A stretch of 64,000 nucleotides of DNA from Massilia alkalitolerans DSM 17462. Its GTDB lineage: Bacteria; Pseudomonadota; Gammaproteobacteria; Burkholderiales; Burkholderiaceae_D. The position numbers and the translations under genes are program-made. The DNA lies in contig NZ_ATYR01000030.1 of assembly GCF_000427785.1 (NCBI RefSeq), positions 16,134-80,133 of the forward strand, in the 5' to 3' direction. Positions 1-7,931 of the stretch are shown here, one piece after another. The notes beneath the pieces are model-generated. The model had not been told where the DNA came from, did not search any database, and saw nothing but the letters and a program-made list of their open reading frames with translations. The stretch's first letter is position 1. Every line of letters begins with the position of its first letter.

Positions 1-2391
1 GTTACCCCGCCGTCCCAGTCGCCCGCCAGGCGTCCCCGCCGTCTCCGGATGTTCCTGTTCTTTGTCCTCGCCGCCCTGGTCGGACTGGCGGCCGCCGTTG
101 CCATCTATGCCATGACGGTGGTCCTGCCGAACGTGCCGAAGATCGATGCGGTGCTCGATTACCAGCCCAAGATCCCGCTGCGCGTGTACACGCTCGACAA
201 GCACCTGATCGGCGAATTCGGCGTCGAGCGGCGCGACTTCGTCACCATCGACAAGATCCCGACGCGCATGAAGCAGGCCCTGCTCGCCATCGAGGACGCG
301 CACTTCTACCAGCACCAGGGCATCGACTGGCGCGGCGCCATGCGCGCGGTGTACACCAACCTGCGCGGCGGCTTCGGCTCGGGCGGCGCCTCGACCATCA
401 CGATGCAGGTGGCGCGCAATTTCTTCCTCTCCAAGGAGAAGGTCCTGTCGCGCAAGATCACCGAAGTGGCGCTGGCCTACCGCATCGAGGACGCGCTCAC
501 CAAGGACCAGATCCTCGAGCTGTACATGAACCAGATCTTCCTGGGCAACCGTTCCTACGGCTTTTCCAGCGCGGCGCGCAGCTACTTCGGCAAGACCCTC
601 GACGAGCTGACCCTGGCCGAAACCGCGATGCTGGCCGGCCTGCCGCAGAACCCCTCGCGCCACAACCCGATCGCCAACCCGAAGCGCGCGCAGCAGCGCC
701 AGCACGTGGTGCTCGAGCGCCTGCTCAAGCTCGGCCAGATCAGCGAGCCCGAATACCGGCAGGCCCTGGCCGAACCGCTGCGCATCCGCCGCGGCGGCCA
801 GGTCTTCGAAACCAAGGCCGACTACGTCGCCGAACTGGCGCGCCAGGCCGTCTTCGCCCAGCTCGGCGAGGGCGCCTACGAGCGCGGCATCGTGGTGACC
901 ACCACCATCCTCAAGGCCGAGCAGGACGCCGCCTACGAGTCGGTGCGCCGCAACGTGCTCGACTACGACCAGCGCCACGGCTACCGCGGACCCGAGGCGC
1001 GAGTCAACCTGCCGCAGGACCCGCTCGAGCGCGAGGAAGCGGTCATCGAGGCCCTGCAGAAGCGCACTCCCAGCGACGGCCTGCTGCCGGCGGTGGTGCT
1101 GGCGGCCTCGCCCCAGGCGGTGCGCGTCGAGCTGCTCAGCGGCGAGGAAGTGACGATCGAGGGCGCCGGCCTGAAGTTCGCGGCGCGCGGCCTGGCGGCG
1201 AATGCGAAGGAAACGCTGCGCATCACGCCGGGCGCCGTGGTCCGGATCAGCCAGCGCAAGGAAAAAGGCAAGGAGAGCTGGGCCATCACCCAGGTGCCGC
1301 AGGTGGCGGCCGCCTTTGTCGCCATCGACGCCGATACCGGCGCCTACCACGCGCTGGTGGGCGGCTTCGACTACAACCTGCAAAAGTTCAACCACGTGAC
1401 CCAGGCCTGGCGCCAGCCGGGTTCGGCGATCAAGCCCTTCGTGTACGCGGCCGCGCTGGACAAGGGCTATTCGCCGGGCACCCGCATCCTCGACGAGCCG
1501 CTCGACATGCCGGGCGAGAACGCCGGCCAGACCTGGTCGCCGCAGAACGACGACGGCGTGTTCGACGGACCGATCACGATGCGCTACTCCCTGACGCATT
1601 CGAAGAACGTGACCACCGTGCGCCTGCAGCGCGCGCTCGGCACCGACTACACCCACGACTACCTGGGCCGCTTCGGCTTCGACCTGCCGAAGCACCCGAA
1701 GAACCTGACGCTGGCGCTGGGAACCGGCGCGGTGACGCCGCTGCAGATGGCCGGCGCCTACGCGGTGTTCGCCAACGGCGGCTACCGCGTCAAGCCTTAC
1801 CTGATCGCCGAGATCCGCGACGGCAACGGCAACATCCTGCAGGAGAACAAGCCGGCCGCGCGCCAGGACAGCGACCGCGTGCTCGATCCGCGCAATGCCT
1901 TCGTCCTGAACTCCATGCTGCGCGACGTCACCCGCTACGGCACCGGGGCCGCATCAAGCAGGCAGCTGGGACGCACCGACATCGCCGGCAAGACGGGCAC
2001 CACCAGCGACGCCATCGACGGCTGGTTCGCCGGCTACGGCGGCAAGGTGGTGGCGGTGGCCTGGATGGGCTACGACGAACCGCGTTCGCTGGGCGGGCGC
2101 GAATTCGGCGCCACCCTGGCGCTGCCGATCTGGATCGACTACATGCGCGTGGCCCTGGCCAAGGTCCCGCCGCAGGAAGAACAGCTGGAGCCGGAAGGCG
2201 TGGTGCGCGAGGACGACGACTGGGTGTTCGAGGAATTCGTCGAACGGCCGGATCTGCGCGCGATCGACATCGACCCGGGGCTCGACAATCCGCCGGTGGA
2301 GGTGGATCCGGTCACGGGCGAGCCGGTCACGCCGGCGCCGCCAACGCCCCCGCCTCCCCCTCCGCCGCCTGCGCCATCCTCGCTGTTCTGA
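1..2391 (+). CDS. mrcA: Penicillin-binding protein 1A (bifunctional transglycosylase/transpeptidase), 5' end outside window
   Basis: Polymerises and cross-links peptidoglycan at the inner membrane, facing the periplasm. The frame is open from base 1 and the first ATG (49) has no Shine-Dalgarno, so the start probably lies upstream of the window. Residues counted from ATG 49: one membrane anchor at about 1-25; GT51 transglycosylase with an EDxxF signature (IEDAHFYQHQG, catalytic Glu about 82) and TMQVARN; then the transpeptidase with SxxK (SAIK, Ser about 459), SKN, and KTGTT at about 648. The tail is strongly proline-rich (PPTPPPPPPPPAP). All catalytic motifs are intact. It converges on the ligase gene with only 9 bp between the stop codons and no visible terminator. 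Confidence 0.95.
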   Translation, partial: VTPPSQSPARRPRRLRMFLFFVLAALVGLAAAVAIYAMTVVLPNVPKIDAVLDYQPKIPLRVYTLDKHLIGEFGVERRDFVTIDKIPTRMKQALLAIEDAHFYQHQGIDWRGAMRAVYTNLRGGFGSGGASTITMQVARNFFLSKEKVLSRKITEVALAYRIEDALTKDQILELYMNQIFLGNRSYGFSSAARSYFGKTLDELTLAETAMLAGLPQNPSRHNPIANPKRAQQRQHVVLERLLKLGQISEPEYRQALAEPLRIRRGGQVFETKADYVAELARQAVFAQLGEGAYERGIVVTTTILKAEQDAAYESVRRNVLDYDQRHGYRGPEARVNLPQDPLEREEAVIEALQKRTPSDGLLPAVVLAASPQAVRVELLSGEEVTIEGAGLKFAARGLAANAKETLRITPGAVVRISQRKEKGKESWAITQVPQVAAAFVAIDADTGAYHALVGGFDYNLQKFNHVTQAWRQPGSAIKPFVYAAALDKGYSPGTRILDEPLDMPGENAGQTWSPQNDDGVFDGPITMRYSLTHSKNVTTVRLQRALGTDYTHDYLGRFGFDLPKHPKNLTLALGTGAVTPLQMAGAYAVFANGGYRVKPYLIAEIRDGNGNILQENKPAARQDSDRVLDPRNAFVLNSMLRDVTRYGTGAASSRQLGRTDIAGKTGTTSDAIDGWFAGYGGKVVAVAWMGYDEPRSLGGREFGATLALPIWIDYMRVALAKVPPQEEQLEPEGVVREDDDWVFEEFVERPDLRAIDIDPGLDNPPVEVDPVTGEPVTPAPPTPPPPPPPPAPSSLF

Positions 2392-2400
2392 TGCCTTGCC

Positions 2401-3651
2401 TCATGCGCCTGCGTCGATGATCCAGTCCGACAGCTTGCCGCTGGCCTGGCGCGGCAGCGCGGCCCCGAACGAGTACGCGGCCGGACGCTCGGGCGTCGAC
2501 AGGCGCTCGGCCATCCATGCGCCCAGTTCCGCGCGCAGCGCCGACGCTTCCGGGCTGCCTTCCAGCGGCGCACCCGCGCGCGGCACCACGAAGGCCTTCA
2601 GGCGCCGGCCTTCGTCGGGCCGCATGGCGCGCACGCTCGCATCTGCTACCTTCGGGTGCATGCGCAGCACGTCGGCCACGTAGCCGGGGAACACGTTGAC
2701 GCCGCCGACCTGCACCGCGTGGTCGATCCGTCCCATCGGCCGGAACCGTCCCGGCGCGCTCCAGGCCAGCCGGTCCTGCAAGGCGAAGGACCGGCGCCTG
2801 TCGTCCGCGCCGCAACGCTCGAGCTGCGCCCCATCCATGCCCGCCTCCCAATACGGGAACAGGCGGTAATCCTCGTCCGGGCTGTTGCGCCAGCCGACGC
2901 CGGCCGTCTCGGAACTGCCGTAGACCTGCACCAGCCGGGCCAGGCCGGCGTCCATGACGGCGCGCGCCACCTCGTCCGGGCACGGCGCGGTCGAGCTGAC
3001 GCCCGTCACGCCCGCCGGCAGCGCCCCGGCGACCGGGGCGAATGCGCGCCAGAAGTCGGGAAAGCCGACCACCAGGTCGCCGGGCGCCAGCTGCCGGGCC
3101 ACCGCGCCGGGCGAGGCGCCGCGCAGGTCGACGGTCGCGGCGGGATCCAGGCCGAGTGCGCGCGGCAGCAGGACCGTGAACAGGAAGCCGTAAATGTGGT
3201 GCGAGGGAACCAGGCCGACGATGCGGCGCGTTCCCGGGAACAGCGCGGCCAGTGCGCCGGTTTCCTGCCACAGGCTGGCCAGCGCGTGGGAACAGGCCTT
3301 GGGCGCGCCCGAGCTGCCCGATGTGCGGAAATTGATCGTCCCGCTGCCATGCTCCAGTCCGGAAGCCGCCGCCTCGAGCCAGGCGCCAAGCCGGGGGTTG
3401 GCCAGCACCCGCTCTTCGCCGATGCAGCCGATCCCGAGCACCTGCTCCATCGCGGTGGCCAGCCCCAGCAGTTCGAGCGAATCGGCGCCGAGGTCGGTCA
3501 TCAAGTCCAGTTCGGGCGGCCAGGGCGGCGGGCGCCGCACAATGCCGGGCCGCATCAGCGCGAGTTCGCCGGCCAGCAGGTCGGACAGGACGCGCAGCAG
3601 GCTTGCTTGGTGCCTCCACCAACGGGGTTCGGGAACGGTATTGACAGTCAT
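2401..3651 (-). CDS. pcl: p-Coumarate:CoA ligase-like enzyme of the photoactive yellow protein activation type
   Basis: ANL-superfamily adenylating enzyme of 416 residues, much shorter than plant-type 4-coumarate:CoA ligases (about 540). Motifs in order: an N-terminal segment with the acyl-carrier-like LGADSLELL (about residues 54-62), the ATP P-loop TSGSSGAPK, VYGSSETAG, GRIDHAVQVGGVN, and a C-terminal QASGKL with the catalytic Lys. Shortened ligases of this kind belong to a family that activates p-coumaric acid for PYP. Here it is divergent from a PYP gene, which makes that role very likely. It would supply p-coumaroyl thioester for attachment to the PYP cysteine. The start at 3651 (MTVNTVPEP) has a weak Shine-Dalgarno. 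The carrier-like serine is unexplained: it could be a true phosphopantetheine site or a chance resemblance. Substrate is inferred from context. Confidence 0.85.
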   Translation of the reverse strand: MTVNTVPEPRWWRHQASLLRVLSDLLAGELALMRPGIVRRPPPWPPELDLMTDLGADSLELLGLATAMEQVLGIGCIGEERVLANPRLGAWLEAAASGLEHGSGTINFRTSGSSGAPKACSHALASLWQETGALAALFPGTRRIVGLVPSHHIYGFLFTVLLPRALGLDPAATVDLRGASPGAVARQLAPGDLVVGFPDFWRAFAPVAGALPAGVTGVSSTAPCPDEVARAVMDAGLARLVQVYGSSETAGVGWRNSPDEDYRLFPYWEAGMDGAQLERCGADDRRRSFALQDRLAWSAPGRFRPMGRIDHAVQVGGVNVFPGYVADVLRMHPKVADASVRAMRPDEGRRLKAFVVPRAGAPLEGSPEASALRAELGAWMAERLSTPERPAAYSFGAALPRQASGKLSDWIIDAGA

Positions 3652-3795
3652 GACTCAGTGGATACGTAGCGAGCCGTCGATGGTGCCGACAGCCCCGAAC
3701 CCTGTCAACCCTGCCGGAATTCCGAGCAAAAGTGTGATTCGACAACGCAAAGTGTCAAAACCCGGTCGCGCACAATTGACAGAGGGGCTGGCGGC
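3652..3795. promoter_or_regulatory. Divergent control region between ligase and PYP genes
   Basis: A 144-bp divergent intergenic region. TGTCAA occurs at 3703-3708, 3753-3758 and 3797-3802, and its complement TTGACA at 3776-3781 and 3641-3646 (the outer copies just inside the genes). TTGACA at 3776 could be a -35 box for pyp, but the matching -10 (CAACAT or TCAACA near 3800) is poor. A direct repeat GCAAAAGTGT / GCAAAGTGT lies at 3726-3735 and 3747-3755, 21 bp apart, which is two helical turns. The repeats suggest a bound regulator; its identity is unknown. Confidence 0.5.
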
Positions 3796-4239
3796 ATGTC
3801 AACATCAATTTCCGCAAATCAACGAACGCGCCCGTACGCCACTCACGCCATGAACGCACCCACCCTGTCGTTTTCGACCGCCGACCTGGCGTCCCAACTC
3901 GACAGCTGCTCCCCGGAACAGCTCGACCAGCTCGACTTCGGCGTGATCGGCTTCGACGCCGACACCAATGTCCAGCGCTACAACGCCTTCGAATCGCAGG
4001 CGGCCGGCCTGTCGCCGCAGCGCGTGGTCGGTCAGCCGCTGTTCACCAACGTCGCCCCCTGCCTGAACAACTTCATGGTGGCCCAGCGTTTCGAGGACGC
4101 CATGGAGGACGGCAGCGCGCTGGACGCCACCCTCGACTACGTCCTGACCCTGCGCATGCGTCCGGTCAAGGTGGCGCTGCGCCTGCTGGCCAGCCCGGCC
4201 AGCGGCAACCGCTACGTGCTGGTCCAGCGCCAGCGCTGA
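3796..4239 (+). CDS. pyp: Photoactive yellow protein (blue-light photoreceptor)
   Basis: Small cytoplasmic PAS-fold photoreceptor that binds p-coumaric acid through a cysteine thioester. The core matches PYP closely. In Halorhodospira halophila numbering, Tyr42 and Glu46 (RYNAFES), Cys69 in VAPC, Tyr94, Met100 and Pro102 are all kept, while Thr50 is Ala and Arg52 is Leu. NNFMVAQRF follows the cysteine, as I recall for many non-Halorhodospira PYPs. Two starts are possible. ATG 3796 has a GAGGGG Shine-Dalgarno 8 nt upstream and gives 147 aa. ATG 3850 gives 129 aa and a length typical of PYP, but has no Shine-Dalgarno. The ligase is divergent, and a diguanylate cyclase follows after 22 bp on the same strand. 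Identity is firm; the start and the photocycle rate are not. Confidence 0.93.
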   Translation: MSTSISANQRTRPYATHAMNAPTLSFSTADLASQLDSCSPEQLDQLDFGVIGFDADTNVQRYNAFESQAAGLSPQRVVGQPLFTNVAPCLNNFMVAQRFEDAMEDGSALDATLDYVLTLRMRPVKVALRLLASPASGNRYVLVQRQR

Positions 4240-4261
4240 GCCGCACGACCGAGGCGCACGC

Positions 4262-5620
4262 GTGGACGACATCGACGAGCTGCGGGCCGAGCACGAGGCC
4301 CTGATCCAGTTCCTGTACCTGGCCCCGGTGGGCCTGGTGCAGGCCGACATCGATGGCGGCATCGTCATGATGAACCCGATCTCGGCCCAGCTCCTGATGC
4401 CGCTCTCGCGCGACGGCGGCCTGGACAACCTGTTCACGGCGCTGCAAGACGTCGCGCCCGAGCTGCGCCACCTGTGCGCCGACTACGCCCGCCCGGCGGG
4501 CAAGATCTGCGACGGTTTGCACGTGCACCTGAACGCCGGCAGTGTTGGCAGTAGCGGCAAGAAGATCCCGCAGATCCTCGCGATCACCCTGCTCAAGCTC
4601 GACGCCCAGCGCATCATGGCGGTGATCGACGACGTCACCCTGCAGGTGCGGCGCGAGCGCCAGCTGCGCCAGAACGACGCCTGGCTCAACGCCATCCTGA
4701 CCGGCATCACCGACTACGTCCTCGCCGGCCTCGATGCGAAAGGCAGCATCACCGACTGGAACCCGAGCATCGGCCGCGTCACCGGCTTCGGCCAGGAGGC
4801 GGTGGGCCAGCCCTATTCGATCTTCTACCCGTCGGACGCAATGACCTCGGAGCGCCTGCTCGACCGCCTGCGCGACGCCGAACGCGACGGCTGGAGTCTC
4901 GACGAAGGCAAGCGCGTGCGCGCAGACGGCAGCGGCTTCTGGGGTAGCCTTCTCATCGCGCCGCTGCCCGAGCGTGAGCCGCCCTGCGGCCTGGAGGCGG
5001 ACGGCCCGGCCTATTGCCTGATCCTGCGCGACATCACCGACAAGCGCGAGGCCAGCGAACGGCGCCGGCGCGAAACCTTCGGCGACTACCTCACCGGGCT
5101 GGCGAACCGCCGCGCCTTCTTCGAGGCGGCCGAGCAGGAGCTGACCCGCAGCCTGACGGTGCCGCGTCCAACCGCCGTGATCGCGATCGACGCCGACCAT
5201 TTCAAGGGCATCAACGACCGCTACGGCCATCCGGGCGGCGACGCCGTGCTCCAGCACCTGGCCGCGATCCTGGGCGAGACCTTCCGCGAGGTCGACGTGG
5301 TCGCGCGCATCGGCGGCGAGGAGTTCGCGGTGCTGCTGCCGTCCACCGACCTGCCGCGAGCGGCGGTGGTGGCCGAACGCCTGCGTGCGGCCGTGGCCTC
5401 GCAAGTCGTCCACTTTGACGGACAACGCATCCGGTACACTGTCAGCCTTGGGGTGGCCAGCCTGACCGACGGCGAAGGGGGCATCGACCTGCTGCTCAAG
5501 CGCGCCGACCAGGCCCTGTACGCGGCCAAGCGCCTGGGGCGCAACCGCGTCGAACGCTGGCGCACCGAGATGGCGTCCAGCCCCGCCCACCAATCCGAAG
5601 GAGATCGCAAGCATGCATGA
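4262..5620 (+). CDS. Diguanylate cyclase with two PAS-type sensor domains
   Basis: Makes c-di-GMP from two GTP. GTG start, with GAGG about 9 nt upstream; 452 aa. Domains: an N-terminal PAS-like region (about 10-135, FLYLAPVGLVQ and NPISAQLLMPL), a second, more typical PAS (about 140-262, ITDYVLAGLDAKG, WNPSIGRVTGF), then GGDEF (about 275-430). The active-site loop reads GGEEF and is preceded by REVD exactly five residues upstream, the usual RxxD inhibitory I-site, so product inhibition is expected. It lies 22 bp downstream of pyp and overlaps the next gene by 8 bp. The context suggests that it or the next enzyme is the output of the PYP receptor. Whether PYP touches the PAS domains directly is inference. 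Confidence 0.93.
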   Translation: MDDIDELRAEHEALIQFLYLAPVGLVQADIDGGIVMMNPISAQLLMPLSRDGGLDNLFTALQDVAPELRHLCADYARPAGKICDGLHVHLNAGSVGSSGKKIPQILAITLLKLDAQRIMAVIDDVTLQVRRERQLRQNDAWLNAILTGITDYVLAGLDAKGSITDWNPSIGRVTGFGQEAVGQPYSIFYPSDAMTSERLLDRLRDAERDGWSLDEGKRVRADGSGFWGSLLIAPLPEREPPCGLEADGPAYCLILRDITDKREASERRRRETFGDYLTGLANRRAFFEAAEQELTRSLTVPRPTAVIAIDADHFKGINDRYGHPGGDAVLQHLAAILGETFREVDVVARIGGEEFAVLLPSTDLPRAAVVAERLRAAVASQVVHFDGQRIRYTVSLGVASLTDGEGGIDLLLKRADQALYAAKRLGRNRVERWRTEMASSPAHQSEGDRKHA

Positions 5621-7373
5621 CCCGAGCGACGCCTACGAAGCCCTGGTGCAGTTCCTGTACCGTGCGCCGATCGGGCTGGCCCAGATCGCGCCGGACGGCA
5701 CGGTCGAGATGCTCAATCCCATGGCATCGAGCCTCTTGATGCCGATCGCGCGCGATACCGGCCTGGACAACCTGTACAGCGTGCTGGCGCCGATCGCGCC
5801 CCAGCTGCCTGCCCTGGCAGCCGGATTCGGCGATTCCTCCGGCGTGATCTGCGAAGGCATGCGCGCGCCGCTGCCGCTCGAATTGACCTCGGGCAGCCCG
5901 CAAGTGCTGGCGATCAGCCTGATGAAGCTCGACACCGAGCGGCTGATGGCGGTGGTGACCGACGTCACGGCCGAAGTGCAGCGCGAGCAGGACACCCTGG
6001 TGCGCCGGCTGCGCAACGCCGCCCGTACCGATGCGCTCACGCGCATGCCGAACCGCGAAGCGGTGCGCGAGCAGCTGCAGCACCTGGTTGAGCGGCCCCT
6101 GTCAGCGGGCGAGTTTGCCGTGTTGTTCATGAACTGCGACCGCTTCCGCCAGATCAACGACACCCTCGGCCAGGCGGCCGGCGACGAGCTGCTGGTGCAG
6201 ATCGCCGACCGCATCCGCGGCGCGCTGCGCCCGCCGAGCGACCGCATCGACATCGGCAGCGTGACCGGCCAGCTGGCCGCGCGCGTGGGCGGCGACGAGT
6301 TCGTGGTGGTACTGGACGGGATGCGCGCACGCGAGGATGCCGAGCGCGTCGCCGGCCGCATTCTCGATGCCCTGGCCCTTCCCTACCGGGTGCAGGGTCA
6401 TGAAGTCGTGTGCGGCACCAGCCTGGGCCTGGCCTGGGGCGCCGAATCGGTCCACTGCGGCGCGCGCGACGCCGACGACGTGCTGCGCGACGCGGGCATC
6501 GCGATGGTCGAGGCCAAACGCGCCGGCGGCGCCCGCCACCTGGTGTTCGAAGCCTCGATGCGCGAACGCGCCGAGCGCCGCGCCGGCATCGAGGCCGAGC
6601 TGCGCCAGGCCCTGGCCGAGGAACAGCTGTTCGTCGTCTACCAGCCGGTGGTTGGCCTGCTGCCTGACGGCGGCACCGACCATGCGGCCGGCGTCGAGGC
6701 GCTGGTGCGCTGGCGCCATCCCGAGCGCGGCATCGTGCCGCCGATCGAATTCATCACCGTCGCCGAAGAGTGCGGCCTGATCGGCGCGGTCGGCGACTTC
6801 GTGCTGGAACGCTCGTGCCGCGATTTCATGGACTGGCAGGCACGCCTGGGCCAGGGTGCGCCGCGGCGGATCGCAGTCAACCTGTCGCGCGCCCAGCTCG
6901 GGCAGCCGGGCTGGATCGACAGCGTGCGGCGCGTGCTGCAGGTCACCGGCATCGCGCCCGAGCAGCTCCAGCTCGAGGTCACCGAAAGCCTGGCGGCGCA
7001 GGACCAGGGCATCCAGCAGCGCCTGCACGAACTGAAGGCGCTGGGCATCCAGTTGGCCCTCGACGACTTCGGCACCGGCTACTCGTCGCTGTCCAGCCTG
7101 CACCTGCTGCCGGTGGATACGGTCAAGATCGACCGCTCCTTCGTGAGCCAGGCCGACACCAGCCACCACCACCGGGTGCTGATCGAAGCGACCGTCAAGG
7201 TAGCCCAGAGCCTGGGCATGAAAACCGTGGCCGAAGGCATCGAGACCCAGTCCCAGGCCGACATCGTGCGCGCCCAGTGCTGCGCCAAGGGACAAGGTTA
7301 CTTCTACAGCCGGCCGCTGCCTTCGGACGACTTGCTGGCATGGCTGGCCGGTCACCAGGCAATTGCTGCCTGA
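5613..7373 (+). CDS. PAS-GGDEF-EAL protein (c-di-GMP turnover)
   Basis: Bifunctional-architecture c-di-GMP enzyme, 586 aa. Start ATG 5613 with a strong AAGGAG Shine-Dalgarno, overlapping the upstream gene by 8 bp, so translation is probably coupled. The N-terminal region (about 6-130, FLYRAPIGLAQ, NPMASSLLMPI, TGLDNLY) is clearly paralogous to the first sensor region of the preceding cyclase. GGDEF is intact (ARVGGDEF) but lacks an RxxD I-site at the usual position. The EAL domain keeps EALVR, NLSRAQL, EVTES, DDFGTGYSS, KIDRSF and AEGIET, so phosphodiesterase activity is expected. It ends the apparent pyp operon. Net direction (synthesis or breakdown) cannot be told from sequence. Confidence 0.93.
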   Translation: MHDPSDAYEALVQFLYRAPIGLAQIAPDGTVEMLNPMASSLLMPIARDTGLDNLYSVLAPIAPQLPALAAGFGDSSGVICEGMRAPLPLELTSGSPQVLAISLMKLDTERLMAVVTDVTAEVQREQDTLVRRLRNAARTDALTRMPNREAVREQLQHLVERPLSAGEFAVLFMNCDRFRQINDTLGQAAGDELLVQIADRIRGALRPPSDRIDIGSVTGQLAARVGGDEFVVVLDGMRAREDAERVAGRILDALALPYRVQGHEVVCGTSLGLAWGAESVHCGARDADDVLRDAGIAMVEAKRAGGARHLVFEASMRERAERRAGIEAELRQALAEEQLFVVYQPVVGLLPDGGTDHAAGVEALVRWRHPERGIVPPIEFITVAEECGLIGAVGDFVLERSCRDFMDWQARLGQGAPRRIAVNLSRAQLGQPGWIDSVRRVLQVTGIAPEQLQLEVTESLAAQDQGIQQRLHELKALGIQLALDDFGTGYSSLSSLHLLPVDTVKIDRSFVSQADTSHHHRVLIEATVKVAQSLGMKTVAEGIETQSQADIVRAQCCAKGQGYFYSRPLPSDDLLAWLAGHQAIAA

Positions 7374-7510
7374 ACAGCAAGGCAGGGCGCGAACTTCGTC
7401 TCACAGAATACGTACGCCCGCTCCTACATCGACTGAAGTTTTGTTCCTATTTCACGTGCACCGCACACCTCGCATGATGGTCCGACCCAACCACATCGAG
7501 GAGAACACGA

Positions 7511-7792
7511 ATGAACAAAATCCACACCGTTCTGCTGGGCGGCGTCATGGCCCTGTCGCTGGCAGCCTGCAACACCACCGGCACCGACACCGGCTCCAGC
7601 TCCAGCTCCGACGCCAGCATGGGCACGACCGGCACCGGCAGCTCGAGCGCCTCCGGCAACGTCGGCACCGGCACCAGCTCGGACACCACGGGCGGCTCGG
7701 GCCAGAGCGGCGCCAACACCGGCACCACCAACCCGAGCACCACCACCACCCCGCCGGCGACCAATTCATCGACCTCGGGTACCGGCCGCTGA
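7511..7792 (+). CDS. Small Ser/Thr/Gly-rich lipoprotein
   Basis: 93 aa with a lipoprotein signal: MNKIH, a hydrophobic stretch and the lipobox LAAC at about residue 20. The mature part is low complexity, almost only Ser, Thr, Gly, Asn and Asp, with no predicted fold. Good Shine-Dalgarno (GAGGAG). It has its own 137-bp upstream region after the GGDEF-EAL gene, so it is probably a separate unit. Function unknown; a surface or stress lipoprotein is a guess. Confidence 0.8.
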   Translation: MNKIHTVLLGGVMALSLAACNTTGTDTGSSSSSDASMGTTGTGSSSASGNVGTGTSSDTTGGSGQSGANTGTTNPSTTTTPPATNSSTSGTGR

Positions 7793-7931
7793 ACGGCCCG
7801 CGCAAGCGCCGCGCACTGCTTGCGCCTTGCGCGCTCCTGCGGCCGGGCTACCTGCCCCGCAGTCCGGCTGCGGCCGCTTCGCGGTCGCACTGCCGGGCCG
7901 TCGTTCGTTCCAGCTCTCCCTTCGGTCCGCG

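Noticed and set aside
4166..5614. Minus-strand open frame of 482 codons
   Set aside because: Antisense to the diguanylate cyclase; composition typical of shadow frames and no motif.
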